Below are positions 10,401-17,954 of a DNA stretch of 64,000 nt, in pieces. Under the pieces are notes generated by a model. It was given only the letters and a program-made list of their open reading frames with translations. It searched no databases and was not told the origin of the DNA. The stretch spans positions 1 through 64,000 of the forward strand of contig NZ_BJKP01000017.1 in assembly GCF_008974145.1 (NCBI RefSeq), in the 5' to 3' direction. Source of the stretch: Microcystis aeruginosa NIES-4325 (GTDB lineage Bacteria; Cyanobacteriota; Cyanobacteriia; Cyanobacteriales; Microcystaceae). The translations under genes were made by a program, and so were the position numbers. Numbering within the stretch: position 1 is the stretch's first letter; every line of letters starts with the position of its first letter.

Positions 10401-10556
10401 TTTCTGCTCTCTTATTCTTTGTGTGATCGGTTTAACTTATATAGGAGCGATCAATCTTTGTGTCCTTTGTGTCTTTGTGGTTCGTTCTAGTCGTTCGCTG
10501 GCGGTAATGTATCTTAGAATACATTTTACCTACCAAACCCCAGAGAGCTTAATTTC
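10398..10556. mobile_element. Miniature inverted-repeat element, family A, copy 1, with 7-bp target duplication
   Basis: The element core is 10406-10548 (143 bp) with ends GCTCTCT and AGAGAGC. TAATTTC flanks it on both sides (10398-10404 and 10550-10556), a 7-bp target-site duplication whose first three bases are the cysQ stop codon. The interior shares long stretches with copy 2 at 29378-29523, for example TATTCTTTGTGTGATC and AATACATTTTACC. No open frame of note, so it must rely on a transposase in trans. Confidence 0.88.
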
Positions 10557-10611
10557 TGCCCCCTAACCGAGAATCAGAGATCGCTAGAATGGAAAAAAAC
10601 CAGATCGAGCA

Positions 10612-12483
10612 ATGTTACGGTTAAAAACTTGGCAAGGGTTGATTTTAGCAGTTCCGATCGCCGCCGTGGTCATCTTTCTGATCGTGGCCGCCAGTGTCCA
10701 GATCAATCAATGGGGTTTGAATTGGATTTGGGCAGTTTTTACCCTGATTTTTGTGGCTTGGCGCTTCCTGTTGGTCAAATGGACGCGCCCAGTAGTCGGG
10801 GAAATTGAAGCCGCCATCGGGGAAATTAAGGCAGAATTAACCCCTCCTGACGGTGATTCCGGGGGCAATGTCGAGGAAATTATCGAGAGGATTATCGTCG
10901 AGGCCCGCAATGATCGCCCGGTTTGGGAAGATTGGGCGACTTTTTGGCAACGCTGTCAGGATTTGGTCACTGCCATCGCTCATATATATTACCCCGATGT
11001 CAAGTACCCCTTATTAAATATTTACATTCCCCAGGCCTACGGTTTAATTCGGGGAACCGTGGATGATAGCGATCGCTGGATGCAGAATCTTTCCCCGGCC
11101 CTGAATCAAATCACCATCGGCCAAGCCTATCAGGCCTACGAAGTTTATCAAAAATTGCAACCCTCGGCCCAGAAACTTTGGCAGGTCTGGAATTGGGCGC
11201 AATGGGTGATCAATCCCGCTGCGGCTGTGGCTAAAGTTGCTAGTCAAAAGTACAGCGATCGAGCGGATCAGCAATTATTAGTCAATTTAGGGCAAGTTTT
11301 GCGGGAAAATGCCCTAAGAAATCTCTCTCGCCAAGCGGTGTTACTCTACAGTGGCGGCAATCTCGCCCCAACTCTCCCCACGAAGACCAAAATCGCCACC
11401 ACTACTCTCAAGGAAATCCTCGCCCAAGCGGAACCGATCACGGAAATCGATCGCCAACCGGTTAATATTTTGCTGGTTGGACGCACCGGGGCTGGCAAAA
11501 GCAGTTTAATTAATACTCTCTTTCGGGCCGATTTAGCCCAAGTGGATCTATTGCCCAGTACCGACGCGATCCAATCCTACCATTGGCAAACCCCAGAAGG
11601 AGACGAGTTAATCCTCTGGGATACCCCGGGCTACGAACAGGCAAATCGGTCTGATTATCGGCAAAAGGTTCTTAATTACGCCAAAAACGCCGATTTATTA
11701 ATTCTTGTCACCCCCGCCCTCGATCCCGCCCTGGCCATGGATGAGGCTTTTCTTAAAGATTTGCAACAAACTATTGACAATTTACCAGTTATAGTCTGTG
11801 TTTCTCAAGTCGATCGCCTGCGTCCGGTGCGAGAGTGGCAACCTCCCTATAATTGGCTGACGGGAGAAAGTCCTAAAGAAGTCAATATCCGCGAATGCTT
11901 GCAGTATCGGGCGGAATTATTCGAGGATCTCTGCGATCGCATTTTGCCGATGGTCAGTCAACAGCCAGATAGAGAAGCTTGGGGGGATGAGGAGTTATCA
12001 ATCGCTTTACTGGGGGCAATTTCGCCCGCAAAACAGTTGCGTTTAGCCCGTTTTTTAGCGGATTTGGAAACTCGAACCCTGGCAGCGGCGAAAATAATCG
12101 ATCGCTATACTTTACAGATGGCCACGGGGCAAGGTTTAACGGCCCTATTAAAAAGTCCTATTCTAGGTTTTATCTCCACTTTAGCCACGGGAAGACCGAC
12201 TTTAGCCTATCTTTTAGCTGAACAAATTCCTGTGGAACAGTTACCAGTAGCGATCGGTAAATTACAGATGGCCTACGAGCTTTATTCTCTCTTAAATCCG
12301 GAGAATAAAAGTTTTGATTTATTGGCACTTTGGCCAATACTATTAGAAAATTCTAGCACTGCCGACAAGGAAGCTTGGGCCTGGGGTCATGCTCTGGTAG
12401 AATATTGGACAAAGAACCTATCGATCGAACAGTTCCGGTCAAGTTATCAGGGGTATTTAGAAACGACAAAAACAGGCCTTTAA
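10612..12483 (+). CDS. Membrane-anchored GTPase of the Era/MMR_HSR1 class
   Basis: 623 residues. Two membrane helices lie near residues 8-28 and 34-54. After a 200-residue helical linker comes a GTPase domain: G1 GRTGAGKSS at 290-298, G3 WDTPGYEQ at 336-343, and a G4-like SQVD near residue 399 where NKxD is usual. A helical C-terminal region of about 170 residues follows (AATGRPTLAYLLAEQIPVEQ type). Such cyanobacterial GTPases are uncharacterised and may act on membranes or ribosomes. It stands alone downstream of the family A element. Confidence 0.8.
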   Translation: MLRLKTWQGLILAVPIAAVVIFLIVAASVQINQWGLNWIWAVFTLIFVAWRFLLVKWTRPVVGEIEAAIGEIKAELTPPDGDSGGNVEEIIERIIVEARNDRPVWEDWATFWQRCQDLVTAIAHIYYPDVKYPLLNIYIPQAYGLIRGTVDDSDRWMQNLSPALNQITIGQAYQAYEVYQKLQPSAQKLWQVWNWAQWVINPAAAVAKVASQKYSDRADQQLLVNLGQVLRENALRNLSRQAVLLYSGGNLAPTLPTKTKIATTTLKEILAQAEPITEIDRQPVNILLVGRTGAGKSSLINTLFRADLAQVDLLPSTDAIQSYHWQTPEGDELILWDTPGYEQANRSDYRQKVLNYAKNADLLILVTPALDPALAMDEAFLKDLQQTIDNLPVIVCVSQVDRLRPVREWQPPYNWLTGESPKEVNIRECLQYRAELFEDLCDRILPMVSQQPDREAWGDEELSIALLGAISPAKQLRLARFLADLETRTLAAAKIIDRYTLQMATGQGLTALLKSPILGFISTLATGRPTLAYLLAEQIPVEQLPVAIGKLQMAYELYSLLNPENKSFDLLALWPILLENSSTADKEAWAWGHALVEYWTKNLSIEQFRSSYQGYLETTKTGL

Positions 12484-12731
12484 CCAGATTAATTAAGCTA
12501 AAACTTTCTTCCAATCTAAAAGTATAGGAAAGTGGGGAGGAGAGGTTTCTGGGTTTGAGATTTCTGGCCTTTGTACTAAAATTACTCAGTAGGCAGTTTA
12601 AATGCAGTGCAGCTTAGATGGGTACGGGAATAAAATAATTACTCAAATCTTTGTTTTTAGGTGTGTTATCGCAGAATAATATACCTTGTTTGATCAATAT
12701 TTTTTTGGGTTTCTATGTCGCTATAACAATG

Positions 12732-13622
12732 CTAGATATCATCTAAAAGATGGTTTAATTGACGTCTCAACAAATCTAGGTTCTGATTAGCCTTTTCAAG
12801 TTGAAGACGCAGGTTTTTTATTTCCGACTCTTGAAGCTTTATCTTTTCAGAAATATCGTCTATCTCTTGTTTGCAAGAGTCTAGATATCCACTTTTTATG
12901 ATCTCAATGACATCAAAGTAAGAAATTTTTTGATCATTCATAAAGCAATATATTTGACATATTTGCTCTAAATTCGATAGTAGAAAATCATTTTTAAATA
13001 TATCTGAAAATGACATTATACTGGACACGTCAAAACTTTTGTATCTCAGGGAAAGGATCAGTTTTTCGATATTTTGGTGATTATTGGAAAAAGTTTCACT
13101 TGAAAATATTTCTATAAATTTACTGATTTCTATTTTCTTGCTTTCTAAGAACAATAACAATTTTAGAGTTTTTCTCTTTATTCGTATTTTTAGATATTCT
13201 GCAATCTCAAGGTTATATTTTTGTTCCAAAATAATTTCCAATATATCTTTAAATGTAACCATTTTTTCAAATAATTCATCTGAAATTTCCATATCAAATT
13301 CCTCCTCTATTTGATACAAGAAATTGAGAGCATCTCCACCATCTGATAATTCTTTATGGGTACTCAGTTTTCCTCCATTTGCATAAAACTCTCCCGAGTC
13401 TGACGGAGCAGAGGTTGTGATGGCAAAAATACTTCCATAAGGATAAAAATAATACTCAGTTTTAAAGATGACAAAATCTAAAACTGGCTGAGGTATTTCA
13501 GAAACTTCAAACTGTTCTATCACAATATTATAAATTCTTGAATAAGTTCTTGAATAAATATCTTCATAAGTTTTATTGTTCATATCCATAATTATAACTA
13601 TTTTGCTTGTGTTAAAGGTCAT
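12732..13622 (-). CDS. AT-rich gene of unknown function with ACP-like segment and C-terminal coiled coil
   Basis: 296 residues, with base composition clearly more AT-rich than neighbours, suggesting acquisition. Start could be residue 1, 12 or 14 (three Met). Residues 92-134 resemble helices II-IV of acyl carrier proteins (LNFLYQIEEEFDMEISDELF then VTFKDILEII), but the DSL that holds the phosphopantetheine serine reads DGG. The last 45 residues are a heptad-rich coiled coil. No enzyme motif was recognised. It stands alone between decayed repeats. Confidence 0.6.
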   Translation of the reverse strand: MTFNTSKIVIIMDMNNKTYEDIYSRTYSRIYNIVIEQFEVSEIPQPVLDFVIFKTEYYFYPYGSIFAITTSAPSDSGEFYANGGKLSTHKELSDGGDALNFLYQIEEEFDMEISDELFEKMVTFKDILEIILEQKYNLEIAEYLKIRIKRKTLKLLLFLESKKIEISKFIEIFSSETFSNNHQNIEKLILSLRYKSFDVSSIMSFSDIFKNDFLLSNLEQICQIYCFMNDQKISYFDVIEIIKSGYLDSCKQEIDDISEKIKLQESEIKNLRLQLEKANQNLDLLRRQLNHLLDDI

Positions 13623-13752
13623 CCAATGATAGACTGTCTTGATTGTAGCATTTTTATTAAACTAATGCAAGCACAAGTAATACTCAATCCTGTTTCAAAA
13701 GTATAGAAAAGTAGGCAGGGTGGAACGGTAGGCGAGTGGACAGATTTGGTAT
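13623..13752. other. Spacer with repeat debris
   Basis: No gene seen. A stretch near 13697 (AAAAGTATAGAAAAGTAGG) resembles one near 12517 (AAAAGTATAGGAAAGTGGG), so both sides of the AT-rich gene carry related decayed repeats. Confidence 0.4.
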
Positions 13753-13885
13753 AATAAGCTAAGACGCATTTAAAGCACTTATTCTTAAGATTAGCCGAAT
13801 CTCCCCCAATCCCTTTACTGTTGCCTCTTGCCTCTTGCCTCTTGCCTCGTCTCAACAAGCAATTTAAATGCTTAACAGCTTACTT
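13753..13885. repeat. Miniature inverted-repeat-like element, family D, with TTGCCTC heptamers
   Basis: The left end AATAAGCTAAGACGCATTTAAA and the reverse complement of the right end (AGTAAGCTGTTAAGCATTTAAA) match imperfectly. Four perfect TTGCCTC heptamers lie inside at 13821-13848. The left-end sequence TAATAAGCTAAGACGCATTTAAA-like recurs at about 62871-62894. Small frames here are not real genes. Confidence 0.5.
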
Positions 13886-13891
13886 CAGGAA

Positions 13892-14128
13892 TTATTGAGA
13901 TGTTAATTTATTGTAAGCAGAAATAATCGCCGCATTTTCCCAATCATCATCAAAAGGGAGCGCATCGGGATCTGACAAAGCATTAGCCTCGATTTCTGCA
14001 TCGCTCATCGATTTAACTCGCTCCCAATCGGTTAAATTATTAATATCTGGGGGATTATTTGTTATATTTATCCTTCCTAAAGCTAGTCTTTCCAGATGCT
14101 GTGGCCAGTGCAGAACTACAGTGATATA
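13892..14128 (-). pseudogene. Remnant of a BrnA-like antitoxin gene
   Basis: Minus-strand frame ending at 13892 encodes LTDWERVKSMSDAEIEANAL, then SDPDALPFDDDWENA, the pattern of BrnA-type antitoxins. It is open back to a stop at 14129-14131, but the first Met in frame is inside the conserved motif and the upstream part (VVLHWPQHLERLALGRI) looks like unrelated coding sequence. No BrnT partner is adjacent. It is probably a decayed or fused fragment. Confidence 0.5.
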
Positions 14129-14194
14129 CTAAGGATAACTTGATCAATACTTTCTAGGGAGATTTTGCTATCAATTCCCAGAAAGTATCGGGGT

Positions 14195-15061
14195 TTAGGT
14201 TTTGCGTCCGAGAAAATTAATAATCCGGGGACTAATTTCTTTTGACCAATGTTCTTGGGGATAGTGTTTTGCTTCCGCGAGGGGGATTAATTCCACTCCT
14301 GATTTAGTAGCTAATTTTTCGACAGTGACAGAAGATAACCAAGGATCCCCCATTCCCCAGACAAAAAGGATGGGTTTTTCAAAGTTCTCTAAACCTGTCT
14401 CAATTTCTGCCATAGTTTTTGATAGGTTTAAATTGCGAATCGTGGCCACCAAAGCGCGACCCACTGCCGAAGTTTTTAGATAAGGTTGACGGAAAATAGC
14501 CAGATCTGCATCGCTAATCACAAAACCGCTACCGGTTTCTAAAGTACGATCGACTAATAAGGGATCTTGAGTCGCCATATCTCCGAGGAAAGGTATCCCC
14601 CATTGTTTCATTATCCAGGGTAATTTAACATCCCTGGAGAGGGGAGTATTTAAAACGATCAAGCGCTCAATTTTATCGGGATTTTCTAGGGCGTATTGTA
14701 AACCGACGGAGGCTAAAAAACCCTGGACAATCAGGGAGATTTTCGGCAATTGGAGAGCTTGAATAAAATCGGCCAAGGCTTGACAAAAAGCGCTAGGTGT
14801 GTAGGCGAAATCTCTGGCCTCGGGTTTAGCGGATAAACCGGAACCGATCCAATCGGGGGCAATAGCATTAATGTTATATTCTTCTAAACTGGTCAATAAT
14901 TCCCGCCAAATATAGCCATGGGCGGGTAAACCATGGAGTAGGATCACGGGGGTTGTGTCCGGTTGTTGAGCGGGGTTAACCTGTCGATAGAACCACTTGA
15001 GAGAGCCGACTTCGAGAAAACTTTCTAAAATAGCCATGGTTAATGGGGGATTAATAATCAT
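14195..15061 (-). CDS. Alpha/beta hydrolase-fold protein lacking the nucleophile
   Basis: 288 residues; the Met at residue 9 (15037) is an alternative start. The fold is clear: VILLHGLPAHGYIW oxyanion strand, DWIGSGLSAKP, VWGMGDPW with the acid, and AKHYPQEHW with the histidine. The nucleophile elbow reads LIVQGFLAS (about residues 110-118): where haloalkane dehalogenases have VQDWG and esterases GxSxG, this has Gly at 114. Catalysis may be lost or use another residue. Divergent from nothing; it follows cysH on the same strand by 57 bp, so the two could be cotranscribed. Confidence 0.8.
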   Translation of the reverse strand: MIINPPLTMAILESFLEVGSLKWFYRQVNPAQQPDTTPVILLHGLPAHGYIWRELLTSLEEYNINAIAPDWIGSGLSAKPEARDFAYTPSAFCQALADFIQALQLPKISLIVQGFLASVGLQYALENPDKIERLIVLNTPLSRDVKLPWIMKQWGIPFLGDMATQDPLLVDRTLETGSGFVISDADLAIFRQPYLKTSAVGRALVATIRNLNLSKTMAEIETGLENFEKPILFVWGMGDPWLSSVTVEKLATKSGVELIPLAEAKHYPQEHWSKEISPRIINFLGRKT

Positions 15062-15118
15062 TAACCATTGTCTAACGTCTAGGAACCGATCGCACCGGCA
15101 AATTTTCCACCCCGGCAG

Positions 15119-15940
15119 TTATAGGGAGCTTGCGTCGAGACTTTGTGCTTCTCCGGGGGTTAAGGGTAAATGAAGACCGCATTCTTGTTTTAAACCCTTG
15201 AAACGGGTGTCTCGTTCGTTGCTATCATCGGCGGTTAAAGGCCGACTAGAGTGCCAATCGCCGACGGAGACATAACCCAGATCAAAATAGGGATGGTAGG
15301 GAAGATCGTATTTAGTCAGATAGTCGTAGATGGTTTTGGCATTCCAGTCAAGGATCGGTAATATTTTGTAACGTTCGCCCTGTTGATTGACCCATTGGAG
15401 AGTTTTGCGGTGGTCGGTTTGGTCGCGACGTAAACCCGCTAACCAAGCGGTGGCCTTTAATTCCTTCAGGGCCCGTTGCATCGGCTCCACCTTGCGGATT
15501 TTGTCGTAGAGATTGAGGGAGTCGAGATCGTTATTTGACCACAGTTTACCGTGGATTGCTTCCATGCGGGCGGGACTGAGGGGAGATTGATAAACTTTCA
15601 GGTTTAAATGGAGGCGTTGGCTTAAGTCTTCGGCAAATTGATAGGTTTCCGGGGGAAGATAGCCCGTATCGATCCAAATAATGGGAATATCGGGGATAAT
15701 TGCGGTGACGAGGTGCAACATTACTGCCGCTTGAATGCCGAAACTGGTACTCATCACCAAACCTTCCCCAAAGGTGGCCGCGGACCAAGCGACGATTTCT
15801 GCGGCGTTAGCGGAGTCAAAACGTTGATTAATTGTGGCGAGGTCGAGGGATAGAGGGGAGGAAAAAGACCGGTCGGCAGTGGCGATGAAGGCGGTTTCTA
15901 GAGCCTGTGGATGAGGATTAAGCAAGTGTAAATCTGGCAT
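15119..15940 (-). CDS. cysH: Phosphoadenylyl-sulfate (PAPS) reductase
   Basis: 273 residues. PP-loop-type core: [44 protein letters not shown], and the catalytic-cysteine motif KQECGLH near residue 254. The extra CC...CxxC cysteines of [4Fe-4S] APS reductases are absent, pointing to a thioredoxin-dependent PAPS enzyme. It reduces PAPS to sulfite in sulfate assimilation and pairs functionally with cysQ at 9.5 kb. Confidence 0.93.
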   Translation of the reverse strand: MPDLHLLNPHPQALETAFIATADRSFSSPLSLDLATINQRFDSANAAEIVAWSAATFGEGLVMSTSFGIQAAVMLHLVTAIIPDIPIIWIDTGYLPPETYQFAEDLSQRLHLNLKVYQSPLSPARMEAIHGKLWSNNDLDSLNLYDKIRKVEPMQRALKELKATAWLAGLRRDQTDHRKTLQWVNQQGERYKILPILDWNAKTIYDYLTKYDLPYHPYFDLGYVSVGDWHSSRPLTADDSNERDTRFKGLKQECGLHLPLTPGEAQSLDASSL

Positions 15941-16182
15941 TCTGGCTAAGATTTAAGGTGTACAGTAGCGGCGGATACTGATAGAGTCCAATCTATCCCT
16001 GTGATTGGATTATAGCATTGGGCCATCGGCCTGCTCTAGCTATTCCTTTTCCTTTCCAGAGCCTGGTTATTCGATCAAGGATAATGGAACTATCAGGCCT
16101 CAATTGTATCTTAGTCGCTGATTTCAGGATAATTGGACTCTCAGCCCCGCTACTGCTAGAAAAGTTACTATTTAGTAATTCT

Positions 16183-16983
16183 TTACTTTAAGTTAAGAAA
16201 CTTATCTAAGGCTAGAACCATATTCGGCGGCCAACGGCGCACGCTTTTTACCCAATCGAGGTCTTGATAGCGGGTATCCATACCGACGGCGGCCACCCAA
16301 TTGCTTTCCGCTTCTCCCTGTTGTCCTTGGCTCCATAAAACGGCGGTTAAGGCGGCTCTGACATCGGGAAACATGGGGTATTTGCGGGCAATATTCCGCA
16401 TTTTTTGGACTGCTTCTGGATATCTGCCCAATTCGTACAGGGCCAGAGCCAGATTAGCTTGCGCCCAGGCAAAATTCGGGGCTAGTTGGGTGGCTTGGCG
16501 ATAGTCTTTGACGGCGGCTTCCCAGTCCCCTAAACCGCCCTCAGCGTTGCCGCGATTGTTATAGGCAAAGGCATCATTGGGGGCCAGTTCTAAAACTTTA
16601 TTATAATCGGCGATCGCTTCTTGATATTTGCCTTCTCCTTCTAAAGCGGTGCCACGATTGAGGTAGGGATCGGGGGCATCGGGGGTAATGGCGATCGCTT
16701 GGTTAAAATCAGCGATCGCATCCTCTAATTTATTGAGGCTGACTCTGGCATTGCCGCGATTACTCCAAACGGCGGGGTTAGTGGGGAATTTGGCGACTAA
16801 TTCGGTCCAATAGCTTTCGGCCTGGACGTAATCCCCTTTTTCTGTGGCTTCTAGGGCTTTTTCGGCGATAACTTCCCCTTCTCTCATCTGTTCTTCGCTA
16901 ATAGTCGGGCTATCGGCATAAGCGGCCATCGGTAGGGCAAAAAAGAGTAATAGACTCAATACACAAGCGGTGATCCAACGCAT
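16183..16983 (-). CDS. Exported TPR-repeat protein
   Basis: 266 residues. An N-terminal signal peptide (ITACVLSLLLFFALPMAAYA) is followed by about five tandem TPR units, for example AVWSNRGNARVSLNKLEDAI, DPYLNRGTALEGEGKYQEAI and FAYNNRGNAEGGLGDWEAAV. It is probably lumenal or periplasmic and acts as a protein-binding scaffold. Such cyanobacterial proteins are often tied to photosystem or cell-envelope assembly, but no partner is visible here. Confidence 0.85.
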   Translation of the reverse strand: MRWITACVLSLLLFFALPMAAYADSPTISEEQMREGEVIAEKALEATEKGDYVQAESYWTELVAKFPTNPAVWSNRGNARVSLNKLEDAIADFNQAIAITPDAPDPYLNRGTALEGEGKYQEAIADYNKVLELAPNDAFAYNNRGNAEGGLGDWEAAVKDYRQATQLAPNFAWAQANLALALYELGRYPEAVQKMRNIARKYPMFPDVRAALTAVLWSQGQQGEAESNWVAAVGMDTRYQDLDWVKSVRRWPPNMVLALDKFLNLK

Positions 16984-17025
16984 AATTACTTCATAATTTG
17001 TTACTTAATCTTTTCTCAATCTACC

Positions 17026-17559
17026 CTACTTAGGTGAACTCTGCCCTAGATAGTCTTGATAGCCTAGTCGTTGAAGATTGCTTTGTTTTTCGAGGACGGA
17101 ATCGGTGAGGGATTGACGATAGGCGATAACTTGCTCTAAAAGATCAGTATTACCGGTGGCGAGAATTTGAACCGCTAAAAGTCCGGCATTTTTGGCATTA
17201 CCGATCGCCACCGTGGCCACGGGAATGCCTGCGGGCATCTGTACAATTGAATAGAGAGAGTCTAGCCCTTGTAAAGTGCGTGTGACTACGGGAACTCCAA
17301 TCACGGGTAAGGGAGTTAAAGATGCTACCATCCCGGGTAAATGGGCAGCGCCGCCGGCTCCAGCGATAATCACTTTTATTCCCCTTAAATGAGCGTTTTT
17401 GCCGTATTCAAACATTTTTTCGGGGGTACGATGGGCCGAGACGATGGCGACTTCGTGGCTAATCTGAAAAACCTCTAAAACTGCGATCGCTTCCTTCATG
17501 GTGGGTAAGTCGGAATCACTGCCCATAATTACACCCACTAGGGGCGCTGCTGTCACCAT
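17026..17559 (-). CDS. purE: N5-carboxyaminoimidazole ribonucleotide mutase
   Basis: 177 residues, class I PurE. The N-terminal [14 protein letters not shown] loop, [14 protein letters not shown], and [14 protein letters not shown] motifs hold the CO2-transfer site, and [14 protein letters not shown] closes the fold. It acts in de novo purine synthesis. No purK is adjacent. The accessory island begins about 80 bp beyond its start. Confidence 0.95.
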   Translation of the reverse strand: MVTAAPLVGVIMGSDSDLPTMKEAIAVLEVFQISHEVAIVSAHRTPEKMFEYGKNAHLRGIKVIIAGAGGAAHLPGMVASLTPLPVIGVPVVTRTLQGLDSLYSIVQMPAGIPVATVAIGNAKNAGLLAVQILATGNTDLLEQVIAYRQSLTDSVLEKQSNLQRLGYQDYLGQSSPK

Positions 17560-17641
17560 AACTACTAGAAAATAATTTTGCTTTTTAATCTTATAGCAGG
17601 GTTTGTTATTTTGTCTTCAAACCCGACTGATCCGATTTCCC

Positions 17642-17838
17642 CTAAATTGTATCGGGATCGATGCCTAATTCTCGCAATTTTTGGGCCAATTTTTCCTTAG
17701 CTTGTCGTTCCCTTTCTTTCTCTAAAAGAGCCTGTTCTTTTTCTAAAAGAGCCTGTTCTTTTGCCTGTCGTTGCTGTAACTCAGCTTCAAATCTGTGGGG
17801 AGATAGGTGACATCTGGGATCATGTCTAGGGCTGTCAT
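17642..17838 (-). pseudogene. Internally deleted uma2 copy, left flank of the island
   Basis: Homologous to the two ends of the intact uma2 gene at 25954-26655. The 3' part (17644-17788) matches 25956-26079 with one extra 21-bp unit, and the 5' part (from 17789) matches 26606 onward. About 526 bp of the middle is missing. Read from the ATG at 17838, the junction shifts the frame and stops early (YLPTDLKLSYSNDRQ). The match continues through the upstream region to about 17950, next to the helicase stop codon. Confidence 0.9.
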
Positions 17839-17950
17839 GACTTTTCCCGGTATTTTAGGATTGATTAATTATAGCTTTTTACCACAATTGCACAGATAAG
17901 GCGGGCGGGATTTTAACCAATAACTTAATCCTATACCTTGACCGATCGCC
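17644..17950. repeat. Left direct repeat bounding the accessory island
   Basis: It aligns, in the same orientation, to 25956-26767 with an internal deletion. The shared outer portion includes the uma2 upstream region (GCACAGATAAGGCG, then TTAACCAATAACTTAATCC). The helicase gene ends 5 bp beyond the right edge of this copy. Confidence 0.88.
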
Positions 17951-17954
17951 GTTT

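Noticed and set aside
13619-13858. 79-residue minus-strand ORF
   Set aside because: It lies on the family D element and heptamer repeats, with low-complexity residues (RRGKRQEARGN); not a real gene.
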